This document shows positions 25,141-35,500 of a stretch of DNA of 64,000 bases, one piece after another. The position numbers and the translations under genes are program-made. The notes under the pieces were generated by a model. That model did not search any database. It was not told where the DNA came from and saw only the letters and a list, made by a program, of their open reading frames with translations. Every line of letters begins with the position of its first letter. The first letter of the stretch is position 1. Source of the DNA: an archaeon (GTDB taxonomy: Archaea > Micrarchaeota > Micrarchaeia > Norongarragalinales > UBA97); assembly GCA_020057405.1 (NCBI GenBank), contig JAGVFW010000014.1, forward strand, positions 1 through 64,000. The letters run 5' to 3'.

Positions 25141-25815
25141 ATGGACCTGACTCCAATTGCCCTTGCCGCTGCCCTGACGGTCATCCACTACGCAAGCGAA
25201 GTTTACGCTGGCCACCAGGAGAAGCACCACTGGCGCATCCTTTCGTTTTCCGCAGGCGCGTTCATCACGCTTTTGTTCCTCGAGATGATGCCGCGCGCGA
25301 CTTCAGTGCCTTACGGCCTGTCGTTCATGCTGCTTGGCTTCGTGTGCTTCCACGCTGTCGAGAAGTATGTTTACCAGCACTACCACAAGGACGAGTTGCG
25401 CAAGCGCGTGGGCGCCCTGGACACGATAGGCTTCTTTGGCAAGAACTTTCTCAACGGTTTTGTCCTCGTCATTGCCTTTGACAGCGGCACTGGCCTCGGG
25501 TACGCGCTCTTCGCCGCCCTCCTCTTGCACACCATCTCGTCATCGCTAGTGCTCTCGCACTTAGTCGAGCGAATCAAGGGCATCAAGAACCACCGCCTCC
25601 TACTAAGTTCCGGCACACTGTTGGGCGCACTTCTGGCAGTCCCACTAGGCTCAAGCAGCCTCCTTGCCACAGGCGCTTTCGCATTCATCACAGGCGAGCT
25701 TTTCTACATTGTCGCGCGCGATGTGCTGCCGCGCGACGGGGCGGGCCGGATGGTGTACTTCTCAGCGGGCGTCCTTGCAATGTACTTCCTGCTGCTGTTG
25801 GCCGGAGTTGCCTAA
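25141..25815 (+). CDS. ZIP-like integral membrane protein
   Basis: This 224-residue protein has about seven or eight membrane spans and the general plan of ZIP metal transporters: a charged loop after the third span (HYHKDELRKRVG), a fourth span GKNFLNGFVLVIAF, and a fifth span ALLLHTISSSL. The end reads ITGELFYIVARDVLPRD, like the ZIP GAFLYVALxDLLPE block. The canonical metal ligands (HNxxD and HExxH) are largely replaced, leaving one His in the fifth span. Transport may therefore be altered, or the protein may serve another role. The call rests on overall pattern. It precedes a surface protein gene by 2 bases. Confidence 0.6.
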   Translation: MDLTPIALAAALTVIHYASEVYAGHQEKHHWRILSFSAGAFITLLFLEMMPRATSVPYGLSFMLLGFVCFHAVEKYVYQHYHKDELRKRVGALDTIGFFGKNFLNGFVLVIAFDSGTGLGYALFAALLLHTISSSLVLSHLVERIKGIKNHRLLLSSGTLLGALLAVPLGSSSLLATGAFAFITGELFYIVARDVLPRDGAGRMVYFSAGVLAMYFLLLLAGVA

Positions 25816-25817
25816 AG

Positions 25818-26594
25818 ATGAGACTTGCTTTCACCGCGTTGTTGGCCTTTGCACTAGCCGCAGCTTTCGCAAGCGCGGATGCCGTGCCCAATGTCACGCT
25901 CGTCACGCCAATCGACGGCGCGAGTGTCGCCGAAGGAGTCGTGACATTCGATTGCCTGGGCTTTGACGACGTGGGCCTAAACAGCCTGGCTTTGCTTGGC
26001 AACTGGAGCGGCAAGACTGAAGTTGTGGAAACGCGCTTTAAGCCAGCCAACAACACGGCCCAGCACTTTACAGTCACGCTTGGCCGCGGCGTCTTTTCGT
26101 GGGACTGCCTGGCTGCAGACAGCGCGAGCCAATCCGCTTTTGCCAACAACAGCTTCACTATCTCGGCAGTGCGGCGCGTGTTTGCGGCAACTCCCGTACC
26201 GCAGGTGTTTAACCGCATCAGCCTCGACTGCCCGCCTGCCTCGCTTAACGCAAGCGCGGTCATCACGGTGAGCAACTACAAGCAAAACGCCTTGTCGTGC
26301 ACCGGCTTTGGCATCACCGCAAGCTACGCCAACGGCTCGGCCTTGCCCCAAGACGCGCTTTTGGACCGCGGCTGCCAAGGGGGCCGACCGCGCTACGACC
26401 TGCGGTTCCCCGGGTCAGGCGACTATGTCGTTAACGCCCAGGGCAGCGAACCCGGAGTCAACGCATCGTGCGCCATCACATTCCGCGGCCTGCCGGGCAG
26501 GCAGTCAAGGCGCGTGCCTGACTTCAACCCGCTTCTCGCACCCTTCTTTGCCCTGGCGGCACTTTTGTTGGTGAGACGTTTTGAGCGAAAGTGA
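25818..26594 (+). CDS. Secreted Ig-like protein with C-terminal membrane anchor
   Basis: This 258-residue protein has a signal peptide (about 1-20, ending FASADAV) and one Ig-like domain at about 25-120 (VTLVTPIDGASVAEGVVTFDC split across its first strands). A second Cys-containing segment at 135-225 has several Cys that may form disulfides. A C-terminal membrane helix (about 238-254) ends in RRFERK. N-x-S/T sites are frequent. It starts 2 bases after the ZIP-like gene and overlaps the following methyltransferase by 14 bases. The role is unknown. Confidence 0.75.
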   Translation: MRLAFTALLAFALAAAFASADAVPNVTLVTPIDGASVAEGVVTFDCLGFDDVGLNSLALLGNWSGKTEVVETRFKPANNTAQHFTVTLGRGVFSWDCLAADSASQSAFANNSFTISAVRRVFAATPVPQVFNRISLDCPPASLNASAVITVSNYKQNALSCTGFGITASYANGSALPQDALLDRGCQGGRPRYDLRFPGSGDYVVNAQGSEPGVNASCAITFRGLPGRQSRRVPDFNPLLAPFFALAALLLVRRFERK

Positions 26595-27396
26595 AGCGAA
26601 GGTGCCAATAGCGGGCAAGCCAACAGTGGCTCCAAAACAGCCTAAGGCCCCAAAGCACGCCAGCTGGAAGGAGGACGGCGTCTTCGACTCAATTGCAAAC
26701 GAGTGGGAAGAGTACCGCAGCCACCCCAACACTGCGCTCAAGTTCTTTCTCCCGCAAGTGGCTGGCGATGACGCGGTGCTTGAGGCAGGCTGCGCAAACG
26801 GCCGCAATTTGCCCCCGCTTGCTGCAAAAGCGCGCATCGTAATTGCTTTTGACATCAGCCCGGCGTTAGTCAAGTTCGCCTTGGCGCGCATCGCCGGCCT
26901 TGACAATGCAACAGCATTTAAGGGCAGCGTCACGGCAATCCCGCTGCCTGAAAGCCACTTTGACAAAATCTTCTGCCTGGCGGTCCTGCATCATCTCTCA
27001 ACTCCCGAAAGCCGGGCGCAGGCGATGGCTGAGCTCTACCGCGTGCTAAAGCCCGGCGGCCTGCTTTTCGTCACTGTGTGGAACCGCCACCAAAAGAAGT
27101 TCGAAAACCTGACGCAAGCGGACGCCATAGTCAACTGGAAAAACAAGAGCGGCGAGACGGTCAAGCGATTTTACCACTTTTTTGAGGAAGACGAGTTCCG
27201 AGGCCTGGCCGAGAAGGCGGGTTTTGAGGTAAACGAGGTCTTCTACGACAAGCACAGGGGCAAGGCACACCACGACATCACAATGCACGTCAAAGGCGCC
27301 CAGAACATTTGCGTGGTGCTGGAAAAGCCTTACCCAGGGCCGGTAAAGCCGAAAAATCTATTCCCATCAGCTAAGGCAACCAAGCGCAAAAAGTAA
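26581..27396 (+). CDS. Trm9-like SAM-dependent methyltransferase
   Basis: This protein of about 271 residues has a Lys/Pro-rich N-terminal extension of about 28 residues before the class I methyltransferase fold. SAM-binding motif I is VLEAGCANGRN, and the acidic residue after the second strand is in VIAFDISPALV. Next come CLAVLHHLSTPESRAQAM and the ELYRVLKPGGLLFVTVWN block, characteristic of the Trm9/ALKBH8 family that methylates wobble uridine side chains in tRNA. The HHLSTPE motif and the final NICVVLEK strand support that branch. The start at TTG 26581 overlaps the previous gene; a GTG at 26602 is an alternative. tRNA as substrate is inferred. Confidence 0.78.
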   Translation: MSESEAKVPIAGKPTVAPKQPKAPKHASWKEDGVFDSIANEWEEYRSHPNTALKFFLPQVAGDDAVLEAGCANGRNLPPLAAKARIVIAFDISPALVKFALARIAGLDNATAFKGSVTAIPLPESHFDKIFCLAVLHHLSTPESRAQAMAELYRVLKPGGLLFVTVWNRHQKKFENLTQADAIVNWKNKSGETVKRFYHFFEEDEFRGLAEKAGFEVNEVFYDKHRGKAHHDITMHVKGAQNICVVLEKPYPGPVKPKNLFPSAKATKRKK

Positions 27397-27414
27397 TACC
27401 GGATAAGTATATTT

Positions 27415-27487
27415 GGCCCTGTTTGGGCCGGCCGGACCGTTTTTCGATATATTCGGGGAGCCAAGGCGCTTTGGCCGGGCCAAAAGC
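27415..27487. terminator. Hairpins in convergent intergenic region
   Basis: Between the convergent methyltransferase and aspS genes lies a 5-bp GC hairpin (GGCCC 27415-27419, GGGCC 27425-27429), with a T5 run at 27440-27444. A near-palindrome at 27468-27487 (GCTTTGG with CCAAAAGC around CCGGG) follows. Together these could end transcription from both sides. The rest of the 165-base gap shows no gene. Confidence 0.45.
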
Positions 27488-27560
27488 AGGTTCAATTCGG
27501 GCATGGCCATACCTGACGGCTATATCGAGACAGCTGAAAAGACAAAAAATCTGCCGCTTT

Positions 27561-28862
27561 CTAGGGCGAGAGCCGCTTCTTGTCGCGCGGGAAGAAACTG
27601 GCTTCTCGGACGTTGTCGAGTCCAAGTATCTTCATCGTCAGGCGCTCGAGGCCTGCAGCTTGGCCGCCGTGGGGCGGCATGCCGTACTTGAATACCTCAA
27701 AGTAGAACTCGAAGTCTTCGGGCCGGTAGCCCTTCTTGACAAAAGCGTCCCAAAGCATAGTGTAATTGTGGATGCGCTGGCCGCCGGTCACTATCTCGAG
27801 GCCGCGGTAAAGCAGGTCATAGCCGCGGGTAAAGCGGGCATCCTGCTCGTACGGCATGGTGTAGGCCGGCCGCTTGGAGGCAGGGTAGTGGTCAATGAAG
27901 ACAAAATCGCTTCCGTGCTTCTCTTTTGCCCACGCGCAAAGCGCTTCCTCGTGCTCGCGGCCCAAGTCGGCCATGGGGTCGGGGAACGCCTTGCCCATTG
28001 ACTCCATGATTTTGGGGATTTCCCAGTAGCGGACAATTGGCATCGGCAGCTTTGGCACCTGCAGGTCTGCCTTGAAGTACTCGAGGTCTTTTTGGTTTTG
28101 CTCAATCACGCGCTTGAAGATTGACTCCATCACGCCTGCTGTGACTTTCATCACGTCCTCCTCGTTGTTGATGAATCCAAACTCGAGGTCAAGGGAAATG
28201 TACTCGTTTAAGTGGAATGGCGTGTCGTGCTCTTCGGCGCGGTAGACTGGCGCGACCTCGAAGACGCGCTCAAAACCCGCGCCGACAAGCATTTGTTTGT
28301 AGAACTGGGGCGATTGTGCCAGGAAGGCCTCGCGGCCAAAGTAGACTACCGGAAAGAGGTTGGCGCCGCCTTCTGTACCTGTTGCAATGATTTTTGGAGT
28401 GTGAATCTCGATAAAGTCCTGGCTCACTAAGTACTCGCGGAAGGCCTGGCAAATGGTGTTCCTGACGTTGAAAATGGCTTGCCTGCGCTCTCCCCTCAAG
28501 TCAAGCACGCGGTGGTCAAATCGAGTTTCAAAGGAGGATTCAGTCTTGCCTGCAACGTCAACCGGCAGCTTGCGGTCGGCAGTTGCCAAAACGGCCAACT
28601 GGGTGACTTCGAGCTCGACGCCGCCTTCCTTGACTTTCTCGTTCTTGTGCGCAATGCCCTTTAGCCAAACGACGTCCTCAAGGCCAATGTTCTTTGCCGC
28701 AGGCACGAGCGCCGGGTCCTTGACTATTGCCTGGAAGCGGCCCGACCTGTCGGCTATTGTGAAGAAAACCAGCTTGGCGAGCTCGCGGTTTGACCGCACC
28801 CACCCTGCGCACTCGACAGTGGCGCCATCGTGGTTGGCTAGCTCGGAGCTTAAAACGCGCAT
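27561..28862 (-). CDS. aspS: Aspartyl-tRNA synthetase, archaeal type
   Basis: This 433-residue class IIb synthetase has an N-terminal OB-fold anticodon-binding domain (about 1-105; VECAGWVRSNRELAKLVFF split). The catalytic domain follows with motif 2 around FEVAPVYRAEEHDTPFHLNE and motif 3 around GGQAAGLERLTMKILGL. The end, REASFFPRD, is the family signature. Archaeal enzymes may be discriminating or non-discriminating (AspRS versus AspRS/Asn); no AsnRS or GatCAB lies here to decide. ATG 28862 is used. A 28-base imperfect dyad lies 20 bases upstream. Confidence 0.95.
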   Translation of the reverse strand: MRVLSSELANHDGATVECAGWVRSNRELAKLVFFTIADRSGRFQAIVKDPALVPAAKNIGLEDVVWLKGIAHKNEKVKEGGVELEVTQLAVLATADRKLPVDVAGKTESSFETRFDHRVLDLRGERRQAIFNVRNTICQAFREYLVSQDFIEIHTPKIIATGTEGGANLFPVVYFGREAFLAQSPQFYKQMLVGAGFERVFEVAPVYRAEEHDTPFHLNEYISLDLEFGFINNEEDVMKVTAGVMESIFKRVIEQNQKDLEYFKADLQVPKLPMPIVRYWEIPKIMESMGKAFPDPMADLGREHEEALCAWAKEKHGSDFVFIDHYPASKRPAYTMPYEQDARFTRGYDLLYRGLEIVTGGQRIHNYTMLWDAFVKKGYRPEDFEFYFEVFKYGMPPHGGQAAGLERLTMKILGLDNVREASFFPRDKKRLSP

Positions 28863-28882
28863 TGTAATCAGAAAAGTAGTGT

Positions 28883-28910
28883 CGCTAAACGCTTTTAAAA
28901 CGCTTTAGCG
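28883..28910. promoter_or_regulatory. Imperfect dyad/direct repeat upstream of aspS
   Basis: The 28-base element has outer arms CGCTAAA and TTTAGCG and central TTTTAAAA, with ACGCTTT occurring twice as a direct repeat. Its centre overlaps the likely TATA region (TTTTAAAA), 30-40 bases before the aspS start. It could be an operator or a symmetric promoter between aspS and the divergent surface-protein gene. Confidence 0.45.
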
Positions 28911-28983
28911 GGCTGCTTGTGAAGCGGCCAGCTTGAACACAACTCCCGCTTTCAATTAAGATAGTTTTTTATTCTGCCTTGCA

Positions 28984-31900
28984 ATGATTCTCCTCGTGTT
29001 GAAGAAAGGGCACGCGCTATTAGTCTTACTTTTCTTGTTGCTGCCCAGCTTCGGCCACGCTGCGCAATTGATTAAAAACGGCGATTTTGAGAACGGCAAC
29101 GTCAATTGGGCGTTCGGCATTCCCCCAACTTCGCAAGCGGCGGTTTCTGTTGGGACTGAAGGCTGCAAGACCGGGCAGTGCCTGAAAATATTGCTTAACG
29201 GCGGGGAAAACGCTGATGCCAACCAGTTTTTGGGAGCGCTCAATCCCGGCGCTACCCTCCTAATGATTGCCGATGCAAATGCAACAGCAGACTCGTCGCT
29301 GCTTTTGGGCGTTTACGACCGCAACTGGAGGGCAGCAAACTGCAGCGAGATAGGCAAGTTTTTGAGGCCCCAAATAATCAAGGGAGAGGGAAAGTGGCGC
29401 AAGTTCACCTACCAAGTCCAGATTCCATTTGCCGACGACTGCGGCGCCATTGACTCTTACCACAAGTGGTACGCCTATGTGTACGCAGTCATCCCTAATG
29501 CCCAAAACGCGCCAGTCTATTTTGACGACGTCACCCTTATCGAAAGGCCGTTTTTAAAAAACGGCCAATTTAAGGGGCTAACGGACTGGACTTTCACTCA
29601 CGACCCGGCCAAGTCGCCTGCACTCGAATACGTCCCCGCCGGCTGCCTGCACGAAAGCTGCTACCGGATTGAGTTGAACGACGCCGAGAGGGCGAGCGTA
29701 AACCAGCCAATTGGAAAACTCTTGCCCCAAGCCCGTTATCGCCTCTCGGTATGGGCTAAAGCAACCGCCGGCTCAAACATACTAATAGGACTGTCCGACC
29801 GCGACTGGCAGGACTCTATCTGCACCACAAAGGGAAAATTCCTAAACAGCGGACCAAAAGCCGGTTCGGGCGCTTGGAAGGAATACGCATACGATGCCGA
29901 CATCCCTGACAAGGACGATTGCGGCAACGACTTATCGCAGCACAACTGGTTCGCCTATATCTACGCAGTCACCCCGGCCGACGCTCCCGTTGATTTTGAC
30001 GACGCTTCCCTCTCGGAAGTGCCGAAAGTCAAGAATGGCGGGTTTGAGGCCGACTTTGCTTACTGGAACAAGGACTTCGCCTCAAACGCGCAAGCCAACA
30101 TCCAGATAGAAACGGTTGGTTGCCTTGGCGCAAAGTGCCTGTCAATACAGCCCAACGCGGCGCCAAACCCATTTGTCCAACAGCAGCTGGGCGTGCTAAA
30201 GCCCGACACGGCCTACTCGCTTGAAGCAAAAGTAAAGGCCGCGACGCCTTCAACCGCCCAAGTCACGCTCTTTGACAACGACTGGCGGGATGCAAGTTGC
30301 AGCCGCGTTGGTAAACGCTTCTCAAGCAAAGTGCTCACGCAAGGAACAGGGTGGCAGCCACTCGGCCAAGTCGTAGGCGTGCCGGCCCGAGACGACTGCG
30401 GCCCAATTGACTCGACCCACAATTGGTTTGCAGCACTCTATTCACTCAAGCCCAACGACGCCAACTCCCCGGTCATCTTTGACGAAGTCAAGTTCTACCA
30501 AACCGTTACAACCCCTACGCCCACACCAACGCCAAGCCCCTGCCCCACCTGTACCCCGACACCAACGCCAACACCCACTCCAACGCCACCTTACTGCGGG
30601 GACACGATTTGCCAGCCTACTGAAAGCTGTTTGAGCTGCAGCGCAGACTGCGGCGCTTGCACGACGCCCACCCCGACACCCCCGCCAAACCCCGCGCTGT
30701 GCGGCAACCAACCGTGCCTTGGCGCTAAGGACACGGGAATGTACGGCTCGACCCCATGGCTGAGGACAGGGCAAGCACCCTCAGGCGACTTTTACACTCG
30801 AACCGAAGGAATGACAACCGTAATCAGGACCTCACTCAAAGCCGAGTCTATTAGGATTAGGTACGACGAGGTGAGGGCGGAAATCGACGAGGGCCTCAAT
30901 GCAACCCCGCAAAAAAGAATAATCCTCGAAGTATACTTCTGGAACAACCTCAACGAGCAAAACTCAAAAACCGGGATGGACACCATTCCCTACTACCAAA
31001 ACAAGATCAACACAATACTCGACAGGCTCAACAAGGCCGACGACTCGCCAACTACGCAGCCCGACGGCAAGATCGACAAGCTCTACGCAATCACCCTTGG
31101 CGAAGAAAACTGGATAAAGTACGGCAACAACGGGTCGGTAAACCCGGTCATGGCAAGGTATTTGGACGAGCTTTACAAAGGAACCAAAAAGCAAGCGAAA
31201 TACAAGAATCTCCAAATCTACCAATGGTACGACTACCGGCTTGGCGCCAACAACCCGTTCCCTGAGAAATATGCCGGAATTTACCCTGGCGCCGACGGAT
31301 GGATAGTCGAGGAGCTAAGGCTGAACAAGGATACTTGCGGTGCTAACTGCCCCTTCGGAGACGATCCGTACCGGCGCATACTCCAAAAGTTCCTGATTAC
31401 CGGCAAGCCCGTAGTTACCGAGCTTTGGGCCTCCACTACCCGACCCGACCAGTATGGAACCCCGCCATTCTCGAAACCCAACCCAACCGTAGAAGAATAC
31501 AAAGAGCAGATGTTTAGCCTCATCAAGCACCAGTTTGACACCAACCAGGAATTCAACCTGCCCAGCACATTCTACTATTTCGCCTGCTCTCCCGCCGGAA
31601 CTGACGCAGCGTGTTATCCCGGAAACGGCAAGGAACAATACGCCCGATTCACCACAACCGCAAGCTGGTTCCCCCACCCGCCTGCAAACCCGTCGCCAAA
31701 CCCGCTATACGGCCTGGAAATCCAGCGGGCAATGGATGGTGAAGTCAGAAAACACATCCAAACCGCCCAAAGCAGGGCAGACAGCTTTGTCGGGTTCGCC
31801 TCGCAGCAAAAGTGGGACTCGCCTGCACTAAGCTTGCCATGCACTCAAGGTGCGCCGGAGTACGCGGACGATTTCCAGAAGAACAACCTAGTAGACACCA

Positions 31901-32442
31901 CCAGCGGGGCGGGCGATGGCACGGGCGCGAGCGGCTTTAGGAACCTGGCGTGGGAGCCGGGCAAGCTCAGCGTACGCACTTTCAACAGCCAGCCCGTCAA
32001 TGTTAGCATAACCTACCACTTCAAATGCCCGGCACCAGTTGACGGCGCAACGGCTATCGCCACGTTCACAGTCAACACCGCGGGACTGCTTAAGCTCGAC
32101 GTTTCCCGCAACAACAAGGACTGGTGGAAGGCCGCTTCAGGCAAGAGCGGCACGCTGACTGTTGACCTTGACGGAACCGCGATAGGCAATGACGTTTACC
32201 TGCGCGTCACCATGACCTCGCCAGACAACGACCCCACTCACCTGCCACTCACGCTTACCCGACTCGAAATTGGGCCCAAGTCAGCCGGCCGACCGCCAGG
32301 CGCACCCGGCGACGGCGGAAGCGGCGGCTCGAGTGGAGAAGGAAAGGCAAGCACGCCCGGCACACTCACTGCAAAGAAAGGCATTGGCACGGTCGTCACC
32401 GGCATTGCCGACTGGCTTCGCGGCCTCTTTCGACCAAAGTAA
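28984..32442 (+). CDS. Large secreted multidomain protein: three jelly-roll modules, Cys knot, TIM-barrel-like domain
   Basis: This is a 1152-residue protein. A signal peptide (1-27, LLLPSFGHA) is followed by three repeated modules of about 155 residues starting near 31, 194 and 351. Each opens with NGxF and ends FDDVTL- or FDEVKF-like, as in CBM4/9-type carbohydrate-binding jelly rolls. A Thr-Pro linker leads to a Cys-rich knot (about 537-560, CGDTICQPTESCLSCSADC). Next is a barrel-like domain (586-940) with LGEENW and VTELWAS, whose Glu residues could be catalytic in a glycosidase. A further beta domain (955-1100) and a Gly/Ser-rich linker precede a terminal helix VVTGIADWLRGLFRPK. No membrane anchor is present. 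Glycan binding or degradation is inferred. Confidence 0.75.
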   Translation: MILLVLKKGHALLVLLFLLLPSFGHAAQLIKNGDFENGNVNWAFGIPPTSQAAVSVGTEGCKTGQCLKILLNGGENADANQFLGALNPGATLLMIADANATADSSLLLGVYDRNWRAANCSEIGKFLRPQIIKGEGKWRKFTYQVQIPFADDCGAIDSYHKWYAYVYAVIPNAQNAPVYFDDVTLIERPFLKNGQFKGLTDWTFTHDPAKSPALEYVPAGCLHESCYRIELNDAERASVNQPIGKLLPQARYRLSVWAKATAGSNILIGLSDRDWQDSICTTKGKFLNSGPKAGSGAWKEYAYDADIPDKDDCGNDLSQHNWFAYIYAVTPADAPVDFDDASLSEVPKVKNGGFEADFAYWNKDFASNAQANIQIETVGCLGAKCLSIQPNAAPNPFVQQQLGVLKPDTAYSLEAKVKAATPSTAQVTLFDNDWRDASCSRVGKRFSSKVLTQGTGWQPLGQVVGVPARDDCGPIDSTHNWFAALYSLKPNDANSPVIFDEVKFYQTVTTPTPTPTPSPCPTCTPTPTPTPTPTPPYCGDTICQPTESCLSCSADCGACTTPTPTPPPNPALCGNQPCLGAKDTGMYGSTPWLRTGQAPSGDFYTRTEGMTTVIRTSLKAESIRIRYDEVRAEIDEGLNATPQKRIILEVYFWNNLNEQNSKTGMDTIPYYQNKINTILDRLNKADDSPTTQPDGKIDKLYAITLGEENWIKYGNNGSVNPVMARYLDELYKGTKKQAKYKNLQIYQWYDYRLGANNPFPEKYAGIYPGADGWIVEELRLNKDTCGANCPFGDDPYRRILQKFLITGKPVVTELWASTTRPDQYGTPPFSKPNPTVEEYKEQMFSLIKHQFDTNQEFNLPSTFYYFACSPAGTDAACYPGNGKEQYARFTTTASWFPHPPANPSPNPLYGLEIQRAMDGEVRKHIQTAQSRADSFVGFASQQKWDSPALSLPCTQGAPEYADDFQKNNLVDTTSGAGDGTGASGFRNLAWEPGKLSVRTFNSQPVNVSITYHFKCPAPVDGATAIATFTVNTAGLLKLDVSRNNKDWWKAASGKSGTLTVDLDGTAIGNDVYLRVTMTSPDNDPTHLPLTLTRLEIGPKSAGRPPGAPGDGGSGGSSGEGKASTPGTLTAKKGIGTVVTGIADWLRGLFRPK

Positions 32443-32502
32443 GGGCTAACCGTTTCAATACGCTTTTATTCAGCAGTTCACTGACATAACAAAGGGAACT
32501 TT

Positions 32503-35500
32503 GTGTTTGGGAAAAAAGCGCTTCTTGCGCTAGTGGCATTTCTTTTGTTACCCAGCTTCGGCCACGCCACCAACCTCTTAGCCAACGGCAATTTTGAATC
32601 ACCGGGCCAGGCGCCTTGGACTTTTGGCTTTCCCCCCGGCTCGCCGGTAACGGTCGAAATCATTTCTGGCGCGGAGTGCAAGACCCCACCCTGCCTCAAG
32701 ATTAGTTTAGGGGAAACTTCAGCCAATATTGCCGGCCACGCGCGCCAAGACATAACAAGCCCACTAGACCCCAGCCAGTACTACCTGCTAAGTGCACTGG
32801 CGAAAACTGCGCCAGGCGCAAAAATCCGCGTTGGCATTTATGACAACGACTGGAAGAACGCAAGCGGCAAGCGCGTGGGCAAGTTCCTCTTCACGGATTA
32901 CTTCGGCAACGGCAACTGGATGCGAGTTTATCACGAACAGCAAATTCCTCTAAAGGACGACTTTGGAGAGACAACATCGGGCCACTTGTGGCGCGCCTAC
33001 CTCTACGCAGTGTTGCCAAACCCAAACGCCGACCCAGTCTACTTTGACGACGCGGTCCTGGAATTCGAGTCCGAACCACAAGGCCAGCTTGACCTGGAAG
33101 AGACGCTCGATTGGAAAACGACTTGCTGGACATTCACACAAACACCGTTAAACATTAGCTGTAACCGTGACGCGCGGTTGATGGACACTAAAACCAAATT
33201 AACTGGCCAGTCGTCAATGCGCATGACGACACTTAAAACGACGACCAACAAGTACACTGGCGCAATCAGCGTCACAAGCGACAAGCCAAACACGCTTCGG
33301 CCACACACCCGCTATAAGATAAGCGTTGCAATGCGGATTGAGGACCGCAAGTGCTACAACTACCTGGACTACGACTATCCTAGGCTTTGGAATGAAACTT
33401 ACAACAAAAACACGCACGGCCTGTGGTGCGGAAAAATCGCCATGAACGTCCTTGACGACGCCGACAAGACCAACAACCTCATCCTCACACCGCCACTCAC
33501 AGTGGCCCAAGCCTATCTTTCAAGCCCCAACGTCGAGTGGTTCACCCAGGACGCCATCATCGAGACGGGCCTGGATACTACAAAATTAAGCTTCCAAATC
33601 ATCCTAGACGGGTTTGACGGAAAGTTCTATATTGACAGCCTCACCGTCAAGCAAATCGACTCGGTCTTTGACTACTCCGCTGCCCTCACTCCGGTGCAAA
33701 ACAGTTTTGGCGGCATGAAAATCAAGTCAACAAAAATCAATCCCATCATTGTCGAGACCAACGCCGCGCGGTTCATCTTCTCCGAAAAGGAAATAAAGGT
33801 AGAAAAAGCAGGCGCCGACCCGGCTACCCCCGGAGGCTTTTCGGCTGTCGGCAAAATCGCGTTTACAGACACGAAAATCCTTGCCAACCCGACACTTGAC
33901 ACGAGCATTTCCGGAGTGGCGCAAATCAACGCAGACGGCGCGAAAATGGCAATAGGCGCCGACTCGACGCTCACGCTAGAACTAAAAACGCCGACCAAGG
34001 TGAGAGTGAGCGGCCCCAAGCTAGCCTACCAGGTGTTTGAGGGAGGCGTAATTTTTGCAACTGACTACACCAAGGGCTTCCTCTTCTCGCCAATGCGCGC
34101 GAAAAGCAGGATCAAGGGAATGCCCTACAATTATACCGACGAGAGGAACGTAGTTTACGACAACAAGAGACTCGCAGAACTTGGCTACAACGTCGGCACA
34201 ATTGAACAAGGTTCTTACAACACGGCGGACTACACCGTCACTTACGACTTCGGCAAGGGCGACGGCTTCCTCGCACAGGCCTTCCCGCCCAAGGATTTTG
34301 ACGCGGTAAAGTACTGCAAGGAACGCTCTGAAGTGACCAATCCCTTCCAGTTTTCTGACCTCCTTAACTTCGACAACCCGTCCACAATGAAACCCTACGC
34401 AAGGGACGCAGTCAAGTATGAGGCCCAGCGAATTACCGAGCGCTACAGCGTCCCTATCATCAACCAAATTAGCTACGCCAAGAGCGACGCCAGCCCCATG
34501 ATGTCATACCGGAATGTTTCCTCACCCCAATGGTACGTAAGCGAGTCATTCGCAAGACAATATCCCGCGCTCGTCACCCCCGTCCCAGTATGGCCTTTTG
34601 ACGTTGCCGGGCCGACAGACATACTCAGCGAAAACCTGACGCGATTATACGCAGATACTATCCACAAAATGGGATTCGAGACAATCGCTTACATAAGCCC
34701 AGAGTTCTACCACACCAACGACATTGACAAGATCGTTGACAACATCGCTTCACTGCGTACGCGAGGCAATCTTGACGGCATTTACCTCGACGGAAGCGTC
34801 CGCTATGACCCCATGCGCGCTCTTGAACTCGCGCGAAAGACGCGAAACGAGCTTGGCCTGAGTGGCTACATCCTCCAGCACTTGTCCTGGATAAACATAT
34901 TCACCCTACCCCAATCCAACCACTTTAGAGTGCCCTATGCAGACGTTTATGCAGACGCGATTTGGGCAGGCGAGGACATCAAGCTAGTTGACGACGACTC
35001 GTGGAAGTTCAACTACTGCGGCGCGACCTCAAACACGCCAACCACTCTCCTCTCAGAGGCCAGGCCCGTTGACTACACTAAAAACAAGACCTATAACCAA
35101 GAACTCACGCTCAACGCGCAGGAACAGTGGGAAAAGAGCCTCGCCTGCAACGGCCAGTTCCGAACCGCCCTGCAATACCCCGCCTACATCAACGACAGGG
35201 TTAAAGGCTACTACTTACCCTTTGACCCTGCGCCCTACTGGAAGGAATTAAACGAAAAGTGCCTGCCAATCACCTGCGGCGACCTTGTCTGCGACGTGGG
35301 CGAAAGCATTTTCTCCTGCCAGACTGACTGCGCCCCGGCCTCACAGCGTGCAACAGTCACCCAGACGGCGGGCCTCTACGAATGCAGCGCGCCACCCTCC
35401 CAGTGGATAGTCAACGGCAAGCCACTCTACCTCATGCACTTCACCTTCGACGGCGACATCATCAGCGACGATGCAGACAACAACCTCAACCCGTGGCTGC

